Source of the DNA: Acidiphilium multivorum AIU301
GTDB taxonomy: Bacteria; Pseudomonadota; Alphaproteobacteria; Acetobacterales; Acetobacteraceae
Direction of reading: 5' to 3'
Length of the DNA: 64,000 nt
NCBI RefSeq assembly: GCF_000202835.1
Contig: NC_015186.1
Coordinates: 2,878,501 to 2,942,500 of the forward strand
The position numbers and the translations under genes were made by a program. Positions 26,941-35,926 of the stretch are shown in pieces (the stretch's first letter is position 1; every line of letters starts with the position of its first letter). Below the pieces are notes generated by a model, which saw nothing but the letters and a program-made list of their open reading frames with translations, was not told the DNA's origin and did no database searches.

Positions 26941-28545
26941 TCAGATTTTGGTGGCTGTCGGGATTTGTACTTGCGATGTGGCGATCGACGCCTTCGCTTC
27001 CGCCGGATCGGGAAGGCCGGCGCGCGCGGCAATAATTAAAATCGCGACACTGAACAGCACCAGCACCACCGACAGGGCAGCATCCGACAGCGCGCCGGTT
27101 CCTGCGGTTAGGTTCTTCGGCCCCAAATTAGCCAGCGCCCATAGCCCCGCGAAATATGGCGCGATCCACCACGCGCCCGCGATTTCCAGATGCCCGAACC
27201 CGCCATACATCACGCGCTGTGTAATCGCGTAAAGCGCCGCGACGATCAGCACGTACAGCATGATCACGTTGGCAGTGTGCGCGCCGGTCCACACGATGAT
27301 GAAATTGGCCACGATGAACGCTAATCCCGCGACCGGTATTGCGAGCGGCAGTTGGAACGGGCGCGGATAGCGCGCGACCGGCATGGTGCGGCGCAGCGTG
27401 ATCAACGAAACCGAGGCCATGCCGTAGGACAGCAGGGCTGCCGCCGATACCACCTTGATGATCGCCCGCCAGGACGGCAAAGGCAGCAGAAAAATCACCC
27501 CGATCGCAAAAGCGGCAAGCACACCGACGATCGGCACACCGGCGCCCGAAAGCCGGGCGAATGGTCCGCGAACCAGGCCCTCGCGGCCGGCGGCGTAGAA
27601 CAGGCGCGGTGTCGAGGTATAAGCGATGATGCCGGTGCCGGCCGGTGACACGGCGGAGTCGATATACAGCAGAACTGCCAGCCAGCTCATGCCCATCAAG
27701 GTCGCGAGGCCCGCGAACGGGCCGGACAGGCCGGTGAAATGCAGTTTGCCCCAGCCCTGCGCCAGCGCGTGCGGCGACAAGGCGCCGATGAAGACGGTCT
27801 GCAACGCCGCGTAGAGCAGACAGCCGATCACCACCGAGCCGATGATCGCGATCGGCAGATCGCGCTTCGGATGGCGGGATTCGCCCGCGAGCTCGACCGC
27901 CTGACGAAACCCAGTATAGGCGTAGATCACGCCAGAGGTGGCGACGGCCGAAAAAATGCCCGCGACCCCGTGCGGGGCAAAACCGTGCGCGGTGAAATTT
28001 CTGGGGTGAAAGCGTGCGAGCAGAAGGGCGATGGCGGTCAGCGCCGGAATTGCCAGTTTCCAAATCGTGACGATCCCGTTGATCCGCAGAACCAGCCTTA
28101 TCGCCAGCGTGTTGATCAGGGCGAACATCGCCAGCAGAGCGACCGCGGCCAGAAAACCCGACTGGCTCAGCACGCCGCCCGGCGACACCAAGCCGTGATA
28201 ATAATTGTTCGCATAGGTGACCACGGCCGTGGCTTCGGCCGGCGCCGAGGTCAGGTAGCCCAACAGCACCACCCAACTCATCACGGTGGCGAGCAGCTTG
28301 CCGTGACTGAGCTTGGGCAGCGCGATCACCGCGCCCGCACGCGGAAATGCGGTGGTGAGTTCGGCATAAACGAACGCGAGCAGCAGGATGGCGAACCCGC
28401 CGATCGCCCAGGCGATCAGCGATGCCGGCCCGGCCGATTTCGCGGCATTCAACGGGCCGAACAACCAGCCTGAGCCCACGATGCCGCCCAGACTGGCGAG
28501 GATCAGACCAAGGACACCCGCGTCACGCTTAAGACCACCACTCAT
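26941..28545 (-). CDS. APC-superfamily amino acid permease
   Basis: The 534-residue protein has about twelve to fourteen helices. Markers are the N-terminal GLILASLGGIVGSGWLFGP with the Gly-rich unwound helix I, and YAYTGFRQAVELAGESRHP with the conserved Glu of the APC helix VI/loop region. Amino acids or amines are the usual substrates, and specificity cannot be told. It sits between an intact and a decayed MerT-like copy, so it seems to be a later insertion into the mer segment. It is transcribed with the mer genes. There is no obvious link to metal handling. Confidence 0.85.
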   Translation of the reverse strand: MSGGLKRDAGVLGLILASLGGIVGSGWLFGPLNAAKSAGPASLIAWAIGGFAILLLAFVYAELTTAFPRAGAVIALPKLSHGKLLATVMSWVVLLGYLTSAPAEATAVVTYANNYYHGLVSPGGVLSQSGFLAAVALLAMFALINTLAIRLVLRINGIVTIWKLAIPALTAIALLLARFHPRNFTAHGFAPHGVAGIFSAVATSGVIYAYTGFRQAVELAGESRHPKRDLPIAIIGSVVIGCLLYAALQTVFIGALSPHALAQGWGKLHFTGLSGPFAGLATLMGMSWLAVLLYIDSAVSPAGTGIIAYTSTPRLFYAAGREGLVRGPFARLSGAGVPIVGVLAAFAIGVIFLLPLPSWRAIIKVVSAAALLSYGMASVSLITLRRTMPVARYPRPFQLPLAIPVAGLAFIVANFIIVWTGAHTANVIMLYVLIVAALYAITQRVMYGGFGHLEIAGAWWIAPYFAGLWALANLGPKNLTAGTGALSDAALSVVLVLFSVAILIIAARAGLPDPAEAKASIATSQVQIPTATKI

Positions 28546-28578
28546 GCAGCCGCGTGGGCCATGGTCTTCGTTGCTATG

Positions 28579-28749
28579 TCAAGGTCGAGCATCAGTTCCG
28601 ATAATCTGATCCGCCACTCCGACGGCGGACCCAGGGAGGTGGACGAGGTGGCGCATGTATCGATGATGCATAAACCGGTGCCTGCCAGCAAGGGCGGCAA
28701 CACGCTGCACGCCCGTGCGGCTCAGCATCGGAGCCCATCGGCGGTTCAT
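28579..28749 (-). pseudogene. Decayed MerT-like gene copy
   Basis: The first codons (MNRRWAPMLSRTG) match the start of the intact MerT-like gene at 26837 (MTRRWSPTLSLTG). The DNA then continues to resemble it (GTGCAGCGTG, GCTGGCAGGCACCGG) but lacks about 20 bases, and the frame is shifted, so the Cys-rich helix is lost. The reading frame ends after about 56 residues. The ATG overlaps the stop of the membrane protein gene (ATGA), the expected original operon arrangement. Confidence 0.7.
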
Positions 28750-29285
28750 TTTACTGGCCTGCACTCGCAATAGAGAACGCGCCTCGCGTTGCCCTGAAGC
28801 CCCCAGGCCATCAGCACGATGGCTGCTGCATAAAATTCGAGCTCATGCGTGGCAATGAAGCCTTGCAACGGCGTGGCGGCAGCGCCGACCGCCGGCAGGC
28901 TTGCCGCGATCGCGGCGATCGTGATCGGCAGAATCGGCGAGCAGCACAGCAACGGCGCAATCAGGGCGACGATCGAGCCCGACGCACTGCCGACGACACC
29001 GCCGCCTGAGCCCATGCGCCAGCCATAGACGCCGAGCGGTAGGGTCAGCGCCAGCAGGCCAGCCATCACGATCGCCAGGAACACGTCCTGGACGGTCAGA
29101 AACGGCAGCGCAACCAGACCGACGGCGCCCCCGGTTTCGCTTGCCGGCAGCAGCATGAGGTAGAAAGTGAGCAGGACGATAAAACTGATCGCCGCCCACA
29201 TGCGATAGCCGGGGTGCCCAAACACCAGCCGCAACGCCCGGGGTATGACCATCGATCGGGCGCGGATAACCGCAGTCGCACTCAT
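28746..29285 (-). CDS. Membrane protein in the mer operon, Cys-containing
   Basis: The 179-residue protein has four or five helices. A CC pair occurs in VALIAPLLCCSPILPITIAA, and a C-x-C occurs at the very C-terminus (VLYCECRPVK). It overlaps the TlpA-like gene upstream by ATGA and the decayed MerT copy downstream by ATGA. It resembles unnamed membrane proteins near mercury genes, and I cannot assign a named family. The cysteines and position suggest Hg(II) or another thiophilic metal (inference). Confidence 0.72.
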   Translation of the reverse strand: MSATAVIRARSMVIPRALRLVFGHPGYRMWAAISFIVLLTFYLMLLPASETGGAVGLVALPFLTVQDVFLAIVMAGLLALTLPLGVYGWRMGSGGGVVGSASGSIVALIAPLLCCSPILPITIAAIAASLPAVGAAATPLQGFIATHELEFYAAAIVLMAWGLQGNARRVLYCECRPVK

Positions 29286-29890
29286 TTTGAATCCGACGCA
29301 ATGAAATGCTCGATCTTTCCGAATGTCACCGAAGGTGCCGAGGACGTGGCGACGATCTGGTTCTGGGCGTCGATCAGCTGATAGATGTCCACGTAATGGT
29401 GTGGATCATACGCGGCTGCCAGTTCTTTTGTCGCATCGCCGAACACGAAATGCGGGTCTTTGAGCAACGTGGGCGCGACCTGTGCGGCAAATTTTTCGAT
29501 CGTGATCCCCGGATAACCGCCGTTCTTGTAGTCGCGCAGCACAATGATCTTCAGGTTCGACCGGTCGATCAGTGCTTGATGATGCGCGAATGCTTTCAGA
29601 CCTGCTTTGCAACTGCCGCACCAGGTCGCGACTTCCCAAATGATCAGCTTCTGACCGTGATAGGTCGCCAGTCTCACCAGATGCCCCCCCGACCGGAACG
29701 ACGCGTCCGGAGCTGTCTTGGCCGATGTGACCGGCGGATTCTCAGGTGCCATCATCGGGGAAGGCGTCGCATGTGCGTAGGCCGGAACCAGAGCGGCGGC
29801 GGCAAACGCCAGGACAAAAATTGTAGATTTCGGGGTGAGATGACGTAAGCGTTTCATGGCGTTGGTTGCCTTCGGGTTGATGGTGGTCAT
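29282..29890 (-). CDS. Thioredoxin-fold envelope protein in the mer operon
   Basis: The 202-residue protein has a signal (FVLAFAAAALVPAYAHA) and a TlpA/DsbE-type fold with active site EVATWCGSCKAGLKAF. The fold continues to DIYQLIDAQNQIV, the usual strand after the cis-Pro region. It overlaps merA by ATGA. It is more distant from the other TlpA-like genes in this window (insert DYKNGGYPGI). A periplasmic Hg-binding or thiol-reducing function replacing MerP is possible; no merP is visible in the window. Confidence 0.82.
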   Translation of the reverse strand: MTTINPKATNAMKRLRHLTPKSTIFVLAFAAAALVPAYAHATPSPMMAPENPPVTSAKTAPDASFRSGGHLVRLATYHGQKLIIWEVATWCGSCKAGLKAFAHHQALIDRSNLKIIVLRDYKNGGYPGITIEKFAAQVAPTLLKDPHFVFGDATKELAAAYDPHHYVDIYQLIDAQNQIVATSSAPSVTFGKIEHFIASDSK

Positions 29891-31326
29891 CCGGCGCAGC
29901 AGGAGAGTTTGGCGACATCCTTCTGGAATCCCAGCGACGCGAGCTTCAGCCCCTCGACCGTGGTCAGATACGGGAACAATGTATCCGCCAGATCGGTGAC
30001 CGTGAGGTCATGCTTGATCGCGAGCACGGCGGTCTGGATGCTGTCGGCGCTCTCGGGTGCCAGAATATGCGCGCCGAGCAGCCGCAGGCTGCCCGCCTCG
30101 GCGACGAGTTTGATCAGCCCACGTGTATCACGTGCCGCGAGCGCGCGTGGTACCTGGACAAGATCAAGCCTGACGGTGCGGATATCCTGGCCCTGACGGC
30201 GTGCTTCGGTCTCGGTAAGGCCGACGCTGGCAACCTGCGGATCGGTGAACACCACCTCGGGCATCGCCCGCGAGTCGTACCGGAGGATGTCACCATTCAG
30301 GGCATTCTCGGTCGCGAGCTTCGCGCCATAGGCTGCCATGTAGACATACTGGTCCCGCCCGGTAACATCGCCCGCCGCATAGATTCCGGGCCGGTTGGTG
30401 GCGAGATGCTCATCGGTCGTGATCGCGCCGTTCCGATCGAGCGCGATTCCGGCGGTGCCTAGACCCATACCGCTTGTGTTCGCGCGCCGCCCGGTGGCGA
30501 TCAGAACTTGTTCAGCTTCGATGGTCTGGGCGGTTTCACCCGCCAAGAGGTCGAGTGCGACACCTGCTTCCGTCTGTCTGATTTGCCGATATGTTACGCC
30601 GCATTCGATCGTGACGCCCTCGTCACGCAAATAGCCGGCAAGTGCATCACTGATCTCCGGCTCAAATCCCGGCAACAAGCGCGAGCGGCAGACGATGGTG
30701 ACGGCAACGCCAAACCGTGCGAACATCTGACCCAGTTCACAGCCGATCACCCCGCCGCCGATGATCAGGAGGGATTTGGGCAAACGGTCCAGCGCGAGCG
30801 CTGTGGTGCTGGTGAGATAGGGAACCTCGTCCATTCCGGGAATCGCGGGCACGGCGGCCGAGGCGCCGGTGGCGATCACCACACGATCGGCTGGGAAAAT
30901 TGCACCGCCCGCCTCAATCCCCGCATCGGTAAACCGCGCGCGGCCCTGAACATAGCGGATGGTCTCGTATTCCGGGAGCAGCGCCTGGTATTTGGCCCCG
31001 CGCAGATCGGCGACGAGCTGGTCCTTCTGTGCCATCAGGGCCGACCAATCATTGATCCGCGCAGCACCCGCGATGCCGGCGAAGCGGCTGGAAGATTTGG
31101 CATGATGCAACGCCTCGGCCGCGCGGATCAGGGTTTTCGACGGCACGCAACCGATATTCACGCAGGTGCCACCGATCGTGCCATGACCGATCAAGGCCAC
31201 GTTCGCGCCGAGTTCGCTCGCCCGGATCGCGGCGGAAAACCCCGCCGATCCAGCACCGATCACCACCAGATCGGGGGTCGTGGCGCGGGAGGATGCGCAG
31301 CAATCATGTGTCGTCACAGCGTCCAT
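29887..31326 (-). CDS. merA: Mercuric reductase
   Basis: MerA reduces Hg(II) to volatile Hg(0) with NADPH and FAD. The 479-residue protein has the FAD fold VVIGAGSAGFSAAIRA, the redox-active GGTCVNIGCVPSK near residue 54, the NADPH fold LIIGGGVIGCELGQ, the second FAD motif IYAAGDVTG, and the C-terminal cysteine pair KLSCCAG that takes Hg(II) into the active site of the partner subunit. The N-terminal NmerA domain is missing; only a short THDCCASS segment precedes the fold. It is the first gene after the divergent mer promoter. Confidence 0.95.
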   Translation of the reverse strand: MDAVTTHDCCASSRATTPDLVVIGAGSAGFSAAIRASELGANVALIGHGTIGGTCVNIGCVPSKTLIRAAEALHHAKSSSRFAGIAGAARINDWSALMAQKDQLVADLRGAKYQALLPEYETIRYVQGRARFTDAGIEAGGAIFPADRVVIATGASAAVPAIPGMDEVPYLTSTTALALDRLPKSLLIIGGGVIGCELGQMFARFGVAVTIVCRSRLLPGFEPEISDALAGYLRDEGVTIECGVTYRQIRQTEAGVALDLLAGETAQTIEAEQVLIATGRRANTSGMGLGTAGIALDRNGAITTDEHLATNRPGIYAAGDVTGRDQYVYMAAYGAKLATENALNGDILRYDSRAMPEVVFTDPQVASVGLTETEARRQGQDIRTVRLDLVQVPRALAARDTRGLIKLVAEAGSLRLLGAHILAPESADSIQTAVLAIKHDLTVTDLADTLFPYLTTVEGLKLASLGFQKDVAKLSCCAG

Positions 31327-31370
31327 GCCGTTGGTCCTTGTGGTGAGATCTGGATGGGCCTAGGCGACGA

Positions 31371-31401
31371 TGTATGGGATCTGTAGTAGGTTCAGGTGCA
31401 A
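31371..31401 (-). promoter_or_regulatory. MerR-type promoter/operator upstream of merA
   Basis: Reading toward merA, a -35-like TTGCAC (31401-31396) and a -10-like CATACA (31376-31371) are separated by 19 bases, the MerR-family spacing. The spacer carries an imperfect dyad, CTGAA and TACAG around CCTAC, similar to CTRTAG...CTACAG operators of MerR-family sensors. The transcription start would be about 38 bases before merA. The position rules out the earliest ATG for merR, which would begin inside the operator. Confidence 0.6.
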
Positions 31402-31451
31402 GCGAAAAAAATGCCCGCGCGCTCACAAAGGTGCGAGACGCGTTGGAACCG

Positions 31452-31850
31452 ATGATCCTGATTGGCGCGCTAGCCACGCAAACGCGGTGCAATATCGAGA
31501 CGATCCGGTTCTACGAGAAGATTGGCGTGTTGCCAAAACCGGCGCGCACCGAGGGCGGCCATCGAATGTATGGCCCCGCCCACGTCAAGCGCCTCAGCTT
31601 CATCCGCCGCGCGCGTGAACTCGGCTTCACGCTCGACGAGGTGCGCGCTTTGCTGCGCCTGGCAGACGAGCGCGATCGCCCCTGCGGCGAGGTAAAATTG
31701 GTCGCCGAGGCTCATCTCGCGGAAGTGCGGATCAAAATCACCGATCTGCGCGCCATGCAAAAGGCGCTGACCACTTTGGTCACGCAATGCGACGCCGGCG
31801 ACGGAACCGATTGTGCGCTCCTCGAAGCCCTATTACGTCAGCGAACCTGA
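31452..31850 (+). CDS. merR: MerR mercury-responsive regulator
   Basis: The 132-residue regulator has a winged helix (RCNIETIRFYEKIGVLPKP), a coupling region and a dimer helix. The three cysteines expected for Hg(II) binding are present: Cys78 (DRPCGEV), Cys113 and Cys121 (QCDAGDGTDC), matching Cys82, Cys117 and Cys126 of classical MerR. I started it at the ATG at 31452; upstream starts from 31374 overlap the operator. It is divergent from merA. The following 154 bases, up to the relaxase stop, hold nothing I can support. Confidence 0.93.
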   Translation: MILIGALATQTRCNIETIRFYEKIGVLPKPARTEGGHRMYGPAHVKRLSFIRRARELGFTLDEVRALLRLADERDRPCGEVKLVAEAHLAEVRIKITDLRAMQKALTTLVTQCDAGDGTDCALLEALLRQRT

Positions 31851-32004
31851 TGGCGTAAAGCCGGTCGCGCTTTCTATGCATAGATGCAACCGAGCCCTGA
31901 AATTAATCGATTTGACTGATCTACCCGACCGCATGCTGGGCACCTTGACGATGAGCCAGATGACCCAGACTGGGCAGCTTCGGGTCGGAGAGGGCTGATC
32001 GCCA

Positions 32005-34050
32005 TCAAAGGCCCAATCCACGGTCCCGACCGAGCTGCCAGGAAATCCCGCCCTCGGTGACGAGTCCGACAACGTCTCGGCCAAGACTACGCTCGATGAC
32101 CGGCCGCCAAGGCACGAGGAGGAACTCCTTGGCGTTTTCGATCAGCGCATAGCGGCCCGAAGCAAGCTGCACCGTCTCGCGATAGATGCCGCGGATCGTC
32201 TCGCCTCGCGTCGCCAACCGGAACGGCTGGTCCCGCGTTGTGGCAATCTCCGCGCCAACTCGCGCCAACTCTCGGCCTTCGAGCGTTGCCAACAAATCTC
32301 GCCGGTAGAACACCCTTCCCTTCCCGTCCCGGCGCGCATCGCCGTGCGCAATGTGATGTTGCCGGCGTTGCTCCAGCGCCGTTTCAATTTCCGCGCCGAA
32401 GCCGGCCATGGTAACCGGCAGGCGGTCCCTGCCGATGAGTTGGCGATCCAGCCAGACGGCACCGTCGCTGGCGATCTGCGCCTCAAGGTCAAGCGTCGAT
32501 AACACGCGCAGGCTGCCGCCTGGCGATCGTCCGGCATCATGGAGAGTGGCACTTTGTTCGAACCCGGTTGGAATGCGCCAATGATCGGCATCCACCCGCT
32601 CGACAAGTCCCGCGCGCCGCAGCGCTTCCAGCCGGCGGATATGCGCCTCAACATAGGCGTCTGGATCGACGATCCCCCGATCCGCGCGCACTACTGCGAA
32701 GTGATCTGCGGTCCGATATATGCCGTCGTTCTCTCTCGCGAGGTGCGCGATATTTTGATCGGCCGCGCGCGGTTCGCGACCTGCGGCGCCAACCTCGAGG
32801 ATGGCGCCGATCGGTGTGGTCTCGATGATCATCACTCCAGTCGGAAGCTCGATATAATGGGTGCGGCCGTCGATACCGTCGATGATCAGATGAACGCGAT
32901 CACCCAATTCGTCGGCACCAAGCCCACGACCAAGAAGGCGGCCGGTGATCGGGGTTTCGATCGCCTCATCCTTGCCATGAATGACGATCTGTTCCGCACC
33001 GCGCTGAACCTTTTGGCTCGCCATCGCGCGATGCATGGTTTTGATAATGTCGCCCTGCTCATTGAGCTGGCGGAGGGTCTGCTCCATCTGAGGCTTCAGC
33101 AACCAGCGGCCAGTATCGATCTCCTGGGCAAGACCAAGCCGTTGCAGCACTTGCAATCGCGCTATCCGGAGGTGTCGATCAGAATCGGCATGACGATTAT
33201 TTCCGGTGGCTCGCGTGTCGACGATACCGTCCGCCATCTGGCCGGCTTCCCGCAGCAGGGCACGGTCGATCCGGGTCAGTTTTTCCCGATCGATTTCGCG
33301 AGAGAGTTTCTGCTGCCGCTCGAGCATGGTTTCTGGACCAAGTTCGATTGTCGCAAGTTCCGACGCGCGTTCGCGGATGCCGTGCGCGAGATAGGCTCCG
33401 GCGATTATCAGGTTCTCGCCCAGTTCATCGACGCCGCGGATTACGATGTGCGTATGTGGATGGCCAGTGTTGAAGTGATCGACGGCAACCCAGTCGAGCT
33501 TTGTCGCAAGATCCTGCTCAACCTGATGCATCAGGTCGCGCGTGAAGGATCGGAGATCCGATAGCTGCGGTCCATCCTCGGGCGCCACGATCAGCCGGAA
33601 CTGGCGCGGATCTCCCTCTGCCCGATCCAGAAAGGCAGAACCATCGGCGCGATCGGACGTCGCCGAGTAGAGGCGGCCCCAAGCACCATCGCGGGTCACG
33701 CCATCGCGCTGGAGATAGCGAAGATGCACCGCGGCGGCGCGGCTGCCGGCGCGCATCGGGACGTAGCGCGCCTTGACCACGACCCTGCGGGCACCTGGTC
33801 TGATGTTCGACCAACCATGGGGGGATGCTGCCCGTCCGCGCGTGAAAGTGGCGCCACGGCCGCGCTTCGCGGGAAGGCTGGCAATATGACGACCGGCGTC
33901 CGTTGATGGAGCTGCAGTTGATCGGGTGAGCGATCCCGCGCGGGAGATCGCGCGTTTGATTTGCGCCGATGCCAGAGCCCGGCGGTCATCTCGGCTACGC
34001 TTCCGTCCAAACCGGGGGCGAAGGGGTAAATCATCTTCATTGTGAGCCAT
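32005..34050 (-). CDS. rlxS: Relaxase (VirD2-like, RlxS type with DUF3363)
   Basis: The relaxase nicks oriT and starts conjugative transfer. The 681-residue protein has a basic N-terminus, a VirD2-like domain with the three-His motif (VDHFNTGHPHTHIVIRG, near residue 240), and a long C-terminal DUF3363-type region. A Tyr upstream in VHLRYLQRDGV is the likely nicking residue. I started at the ATG at 34050 (MAHNEDDLPLRPR), since the extra 62 codons up to 34236 are not relaxase-like. The gene is the last of the rep-tra run and anchors the mobilizable element. Confidence 0.9.
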   Translation of the reverse strand: MAHNEDDLPLRPRFGRKRSRDDRRALASAQIKRAISRAGSLTRSTAAPSTDAGRHIASLPAKRGRGATFTRGRAASPHGWSNIRPGARRVVVKARYVPMRAGSRAAAVHLRYLQRDGVTRDGAWGRLYSATSDRADGSAFLDRAEGDPRQFRLIVAPEDGPQLSDLRSFTRDLMHQVEQDLATKLDWVAVDHFNTGHPHTHIVIRGVDELGENLIIAGAYLAHGIRERASELATIELGPETMLERQQKLSREIDREKLTRIDRALLREAGQMADGIVDTRATGNNRHADSDRHLRIARLQVLQRLGLAQEIDTGRWLLKPQMEQTLRQLNEQGDIIKTMHRAMASQKVQRGAEQIVIHGKDEAIETPITGRLLGRGLGADELGDRVHLIIDGIDGRTHYIELPTGVMIIETTPIGAILEVGAAGREPRAADQNIAHLARENDGIYRTADHFAVVRADRGIVDPDAYVEAHIRRLEALRRAGLVERVDADHWRIPTGFEQSATLHDAGRSPGGSLRVLSTLDLEAQIASDGAVWLDRQLIGRDRLPVTMAGFGAEIETALEQRRQHHIAHGDARRDGKGRVFYRRDLLATLEGRELARVGAEIATTRDQPFRLATRGETIRGIYRETVQLASGRYALIENAKEFLLVPWRPVIERSLGRDVVGLVTEGGISWQLGRDRGLGL

Positions 34051-34459
34051 TGCCTGATCATGCCGATGACCTCGGAAATCGAGAAGGTGCCTCGATAGCA
34101 CGGCAGAATCTGAGGCGAGAACACCCGAATCGCCAAGATGGCCGTACTCTCCCGCGAACATTTGGCACGGTGCGTAGTCTCGATAACCCAATGTGCAGAC
34201 ACGAAAATCGCAGCGGTCAGGGCCGTGTGGTGCCATGCACCTTTATCTTGCCCTCCGTTAAACTGCAAAATCTCTTCTGAATCCCGGGAACTTTGTCAGT
34301 CGCCGATTCTTGCCAAATGACGTTTCTGATGCGCTCGGTCACTATTTCAGCCGTCAGAGCGCGCCATATTGCTGGCCCCGCTTAAACAATAGTCGGTGCG
34401 CAAAGTCGATGCAAAGAACACGCAGTCTGCCGGCGCAAATGCGGGCAATTTTGCCGCTT
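34051..34459. other. Non-coding stretch between relaxase and transglycosylase, candidate oriT region
   Basis: About 409 bases without a convincing gene. It is less GC-rich than its surroundings in part (34255-34330). Relaxase genes of this type commonly lie next to their oriT, so the nick site may be here. I cannot identify a nick motif or a clear inverted repeat by eye. Open frames across it (for example plus 33969-34280) have no recognisable composition or ribosome site. Confidence 0.3.
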
Positions 34460-35173
34460 TCATGGTGTCGCAGCAAACGATTCTTGCTGTCTGACCGAGT
34501 CAACTCTTGCCACGAACAGACCACTATCGGCGCTTGGTGCAGGATGTAGGATCGTCCGCAAATCAGTCGCGGATTGGTAGCTGAATATCGAAACCGGCGC
34601 GCGACTTTCGCTGATCTGCGGCGTCTCCATCGATGCATTGATCTCCTGCGCGACTGCCGCAAGATAGCGCTGCGTTTGCGCCGGTAGTGCGCGATCGGTG
34701 AGCAGCGCTCGCTCAAGCCGAGCCGGACCAGCGTTATAGGCCGCCAGGAACCACGGCGCGCCAAATCGATCGAACATCTCGCGGAGATACGCCGTGCCGG
34801 CCATGATGTTGTTGCGCGGCGCATAGGGATTGGCGCCGAGATCGTAGCGGGCGCGCAGTGCGGCGTAGGTCTGTGGCATCACCTGCATCAGGCCCATGGC
34901 GCCCGCAGATGATCGGATTGGCTGGCCGTCCAGCATCAAATGACCGCCACTTTCGACGCGCATCACGGCTGTGATCCAACGTTCCGGCACACCAAATCGA
35001 CGCGATGCAGCCGCGATGTCGGGCTGCCAAACGGCGCTACTGGCGCGGCTATGGCCGACCACGCTTGCCCTCGGGATCTGGCAATGGGGCGATCCATGGA
35101 GCGGGATGAACAGCGCTGCTTTGGCAGCAAGACCGCACGTCGCGACCAAGGTTACGAGGCCCATGGTTCGCAT
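34460..35173 (-). CDS. Lytic transglycosylase (SLT, VirB1-like)
   Basis: It cleaves peptidoglycan to make room for transfer machinery. The 237-residue protein has an N-terminal hydrophobic leader and the SLT domain with the catalytic Glu in RVESGGH near residue 75, AGAMGLMQVMPQTY near residue 92, PRNNIMAGTAYLREM and AYNAGPARL. The family is part of the conserved rlxS-associated block. The 213 bases upstream to the TraF-like gene contain no supported gene. The C-terminal tail after about residue 190 is of unknown function. Confidence 0.92.
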   Translation of the reverse strand: MRTMGLVTLVATCGLAAKAALFIPLHGSPHCQIPRASVVGHSRASSAVWQPDIAAASRRFGVPERWITAVMRVESGGHLMLDGQPIRSSAGAMGLMQVMPQTYAALRARYDLGANPYAPRNNIMAGTAYLREMFDRFGAPWFLAAYNAGPARLERALLTDRALPAQTQRYLAAVAQEINASMETPQISESRAPVSIFSYQSATDLRTILHPAPSADSGLFVARVDSVRQQESFAATP

Positions 35174-35386
35174 CTCCAGGTGATGAAAATGTCCGATGAC
35201 GCCGCAGGGAAAAGCGCTGCCAGCGTGCTCGCCGCGGTCAAGGGTAAAGCGCGCCCGGGCGCGCCGCCTGAACCGCGCCGCCCTTGACCTTCGCTGTGCG
35301 TGCCGGCGATGCGGAAATCAGCCGGGACGGCAGGATGACCGTCCCTTGGCCAAACAACAGGATGGTTGGGAAAGGATGCTTGCCGG

Positions 35387-35926
35387 TCATGGCAGATGGC
35401 TTCCGGGCGTCCAGAGCGGGATCACCCGGCCAATGATGCTGCTGATCGGCGTCGGCCCGAAATAGCGTCCGTCGAGCGATGTCGGCACGTTGGGGATCAG
35501 CACGAAGATGGAATCGGAGCGGAGCGGTCCGCAGCCGCTCCAGGCAACAAGTTTGCGCCCACGCCCGTCGCGTTTGAGCGCCTCGGCGACGTGGCGGCCG
35601 TCGATCGAGACCTGTCCGCCGCGCTCACAAACGATTTGCCCAGCGATGGCGGCGACGCGCTTGAGCAGCGGCACGCCAAGCGGCAGATAATCGCGCTTCG
35701 CGAACAGAATCGCGCTTCGCCGGTCCGGCCAGAACAACACATAGTCACCGACCCGCAAGTGATCGCGGCTCGATCTGGGCAGCACATGCCACAGACCGAT
35801 CGGTGTGCTGGCTGTGGCATTCCAGACGATCAGCGGTCGCCCGTGCAGCGAGGATGCTGCCATCAAGCTCAGGCCGGTAATGATAACGAACAAGAGTCTG
35901 GGCATCGAATTTAAGCGGCGCGTCAT
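35387..35926 (-). CDS. TraF-like S26 signal peptidase
   Basis: The 179-residue membrane-anchored S26 peptidase has the nucleophile Ser in WNATASTPIGLW near residue 41 and the general-base Lys in GVPLLKRVAAIAGQ near residue 90. These correspond to SxxPxG and KRxxA of TraF, which matures the conjugative pilin. The ATG at 35926 overlaps the DUF2840 stop (ATGA), which fixes the start. No pilin or type IV secretion genes are in the window, so its substrate must lie elsewhere or be supplied by a helper element. Confidence 0.9.
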   Translation of the reverse strand: MTRRLNSMPRLLFVIITGLSLMAASSLHGRPLIVWNATASTPIGLWHVLPRSSRDHLRVGDYVLFWPDRRSAILFAKRDYLPLGVPLLKRVAAIAGQIVCERGGQVSIDGRHVAEALKRDGRGRKLVAWSGCGPLRSDSIFVLIPNVPTSLDGRYFGPTPISSIIGRVIPLWTPGSHLP

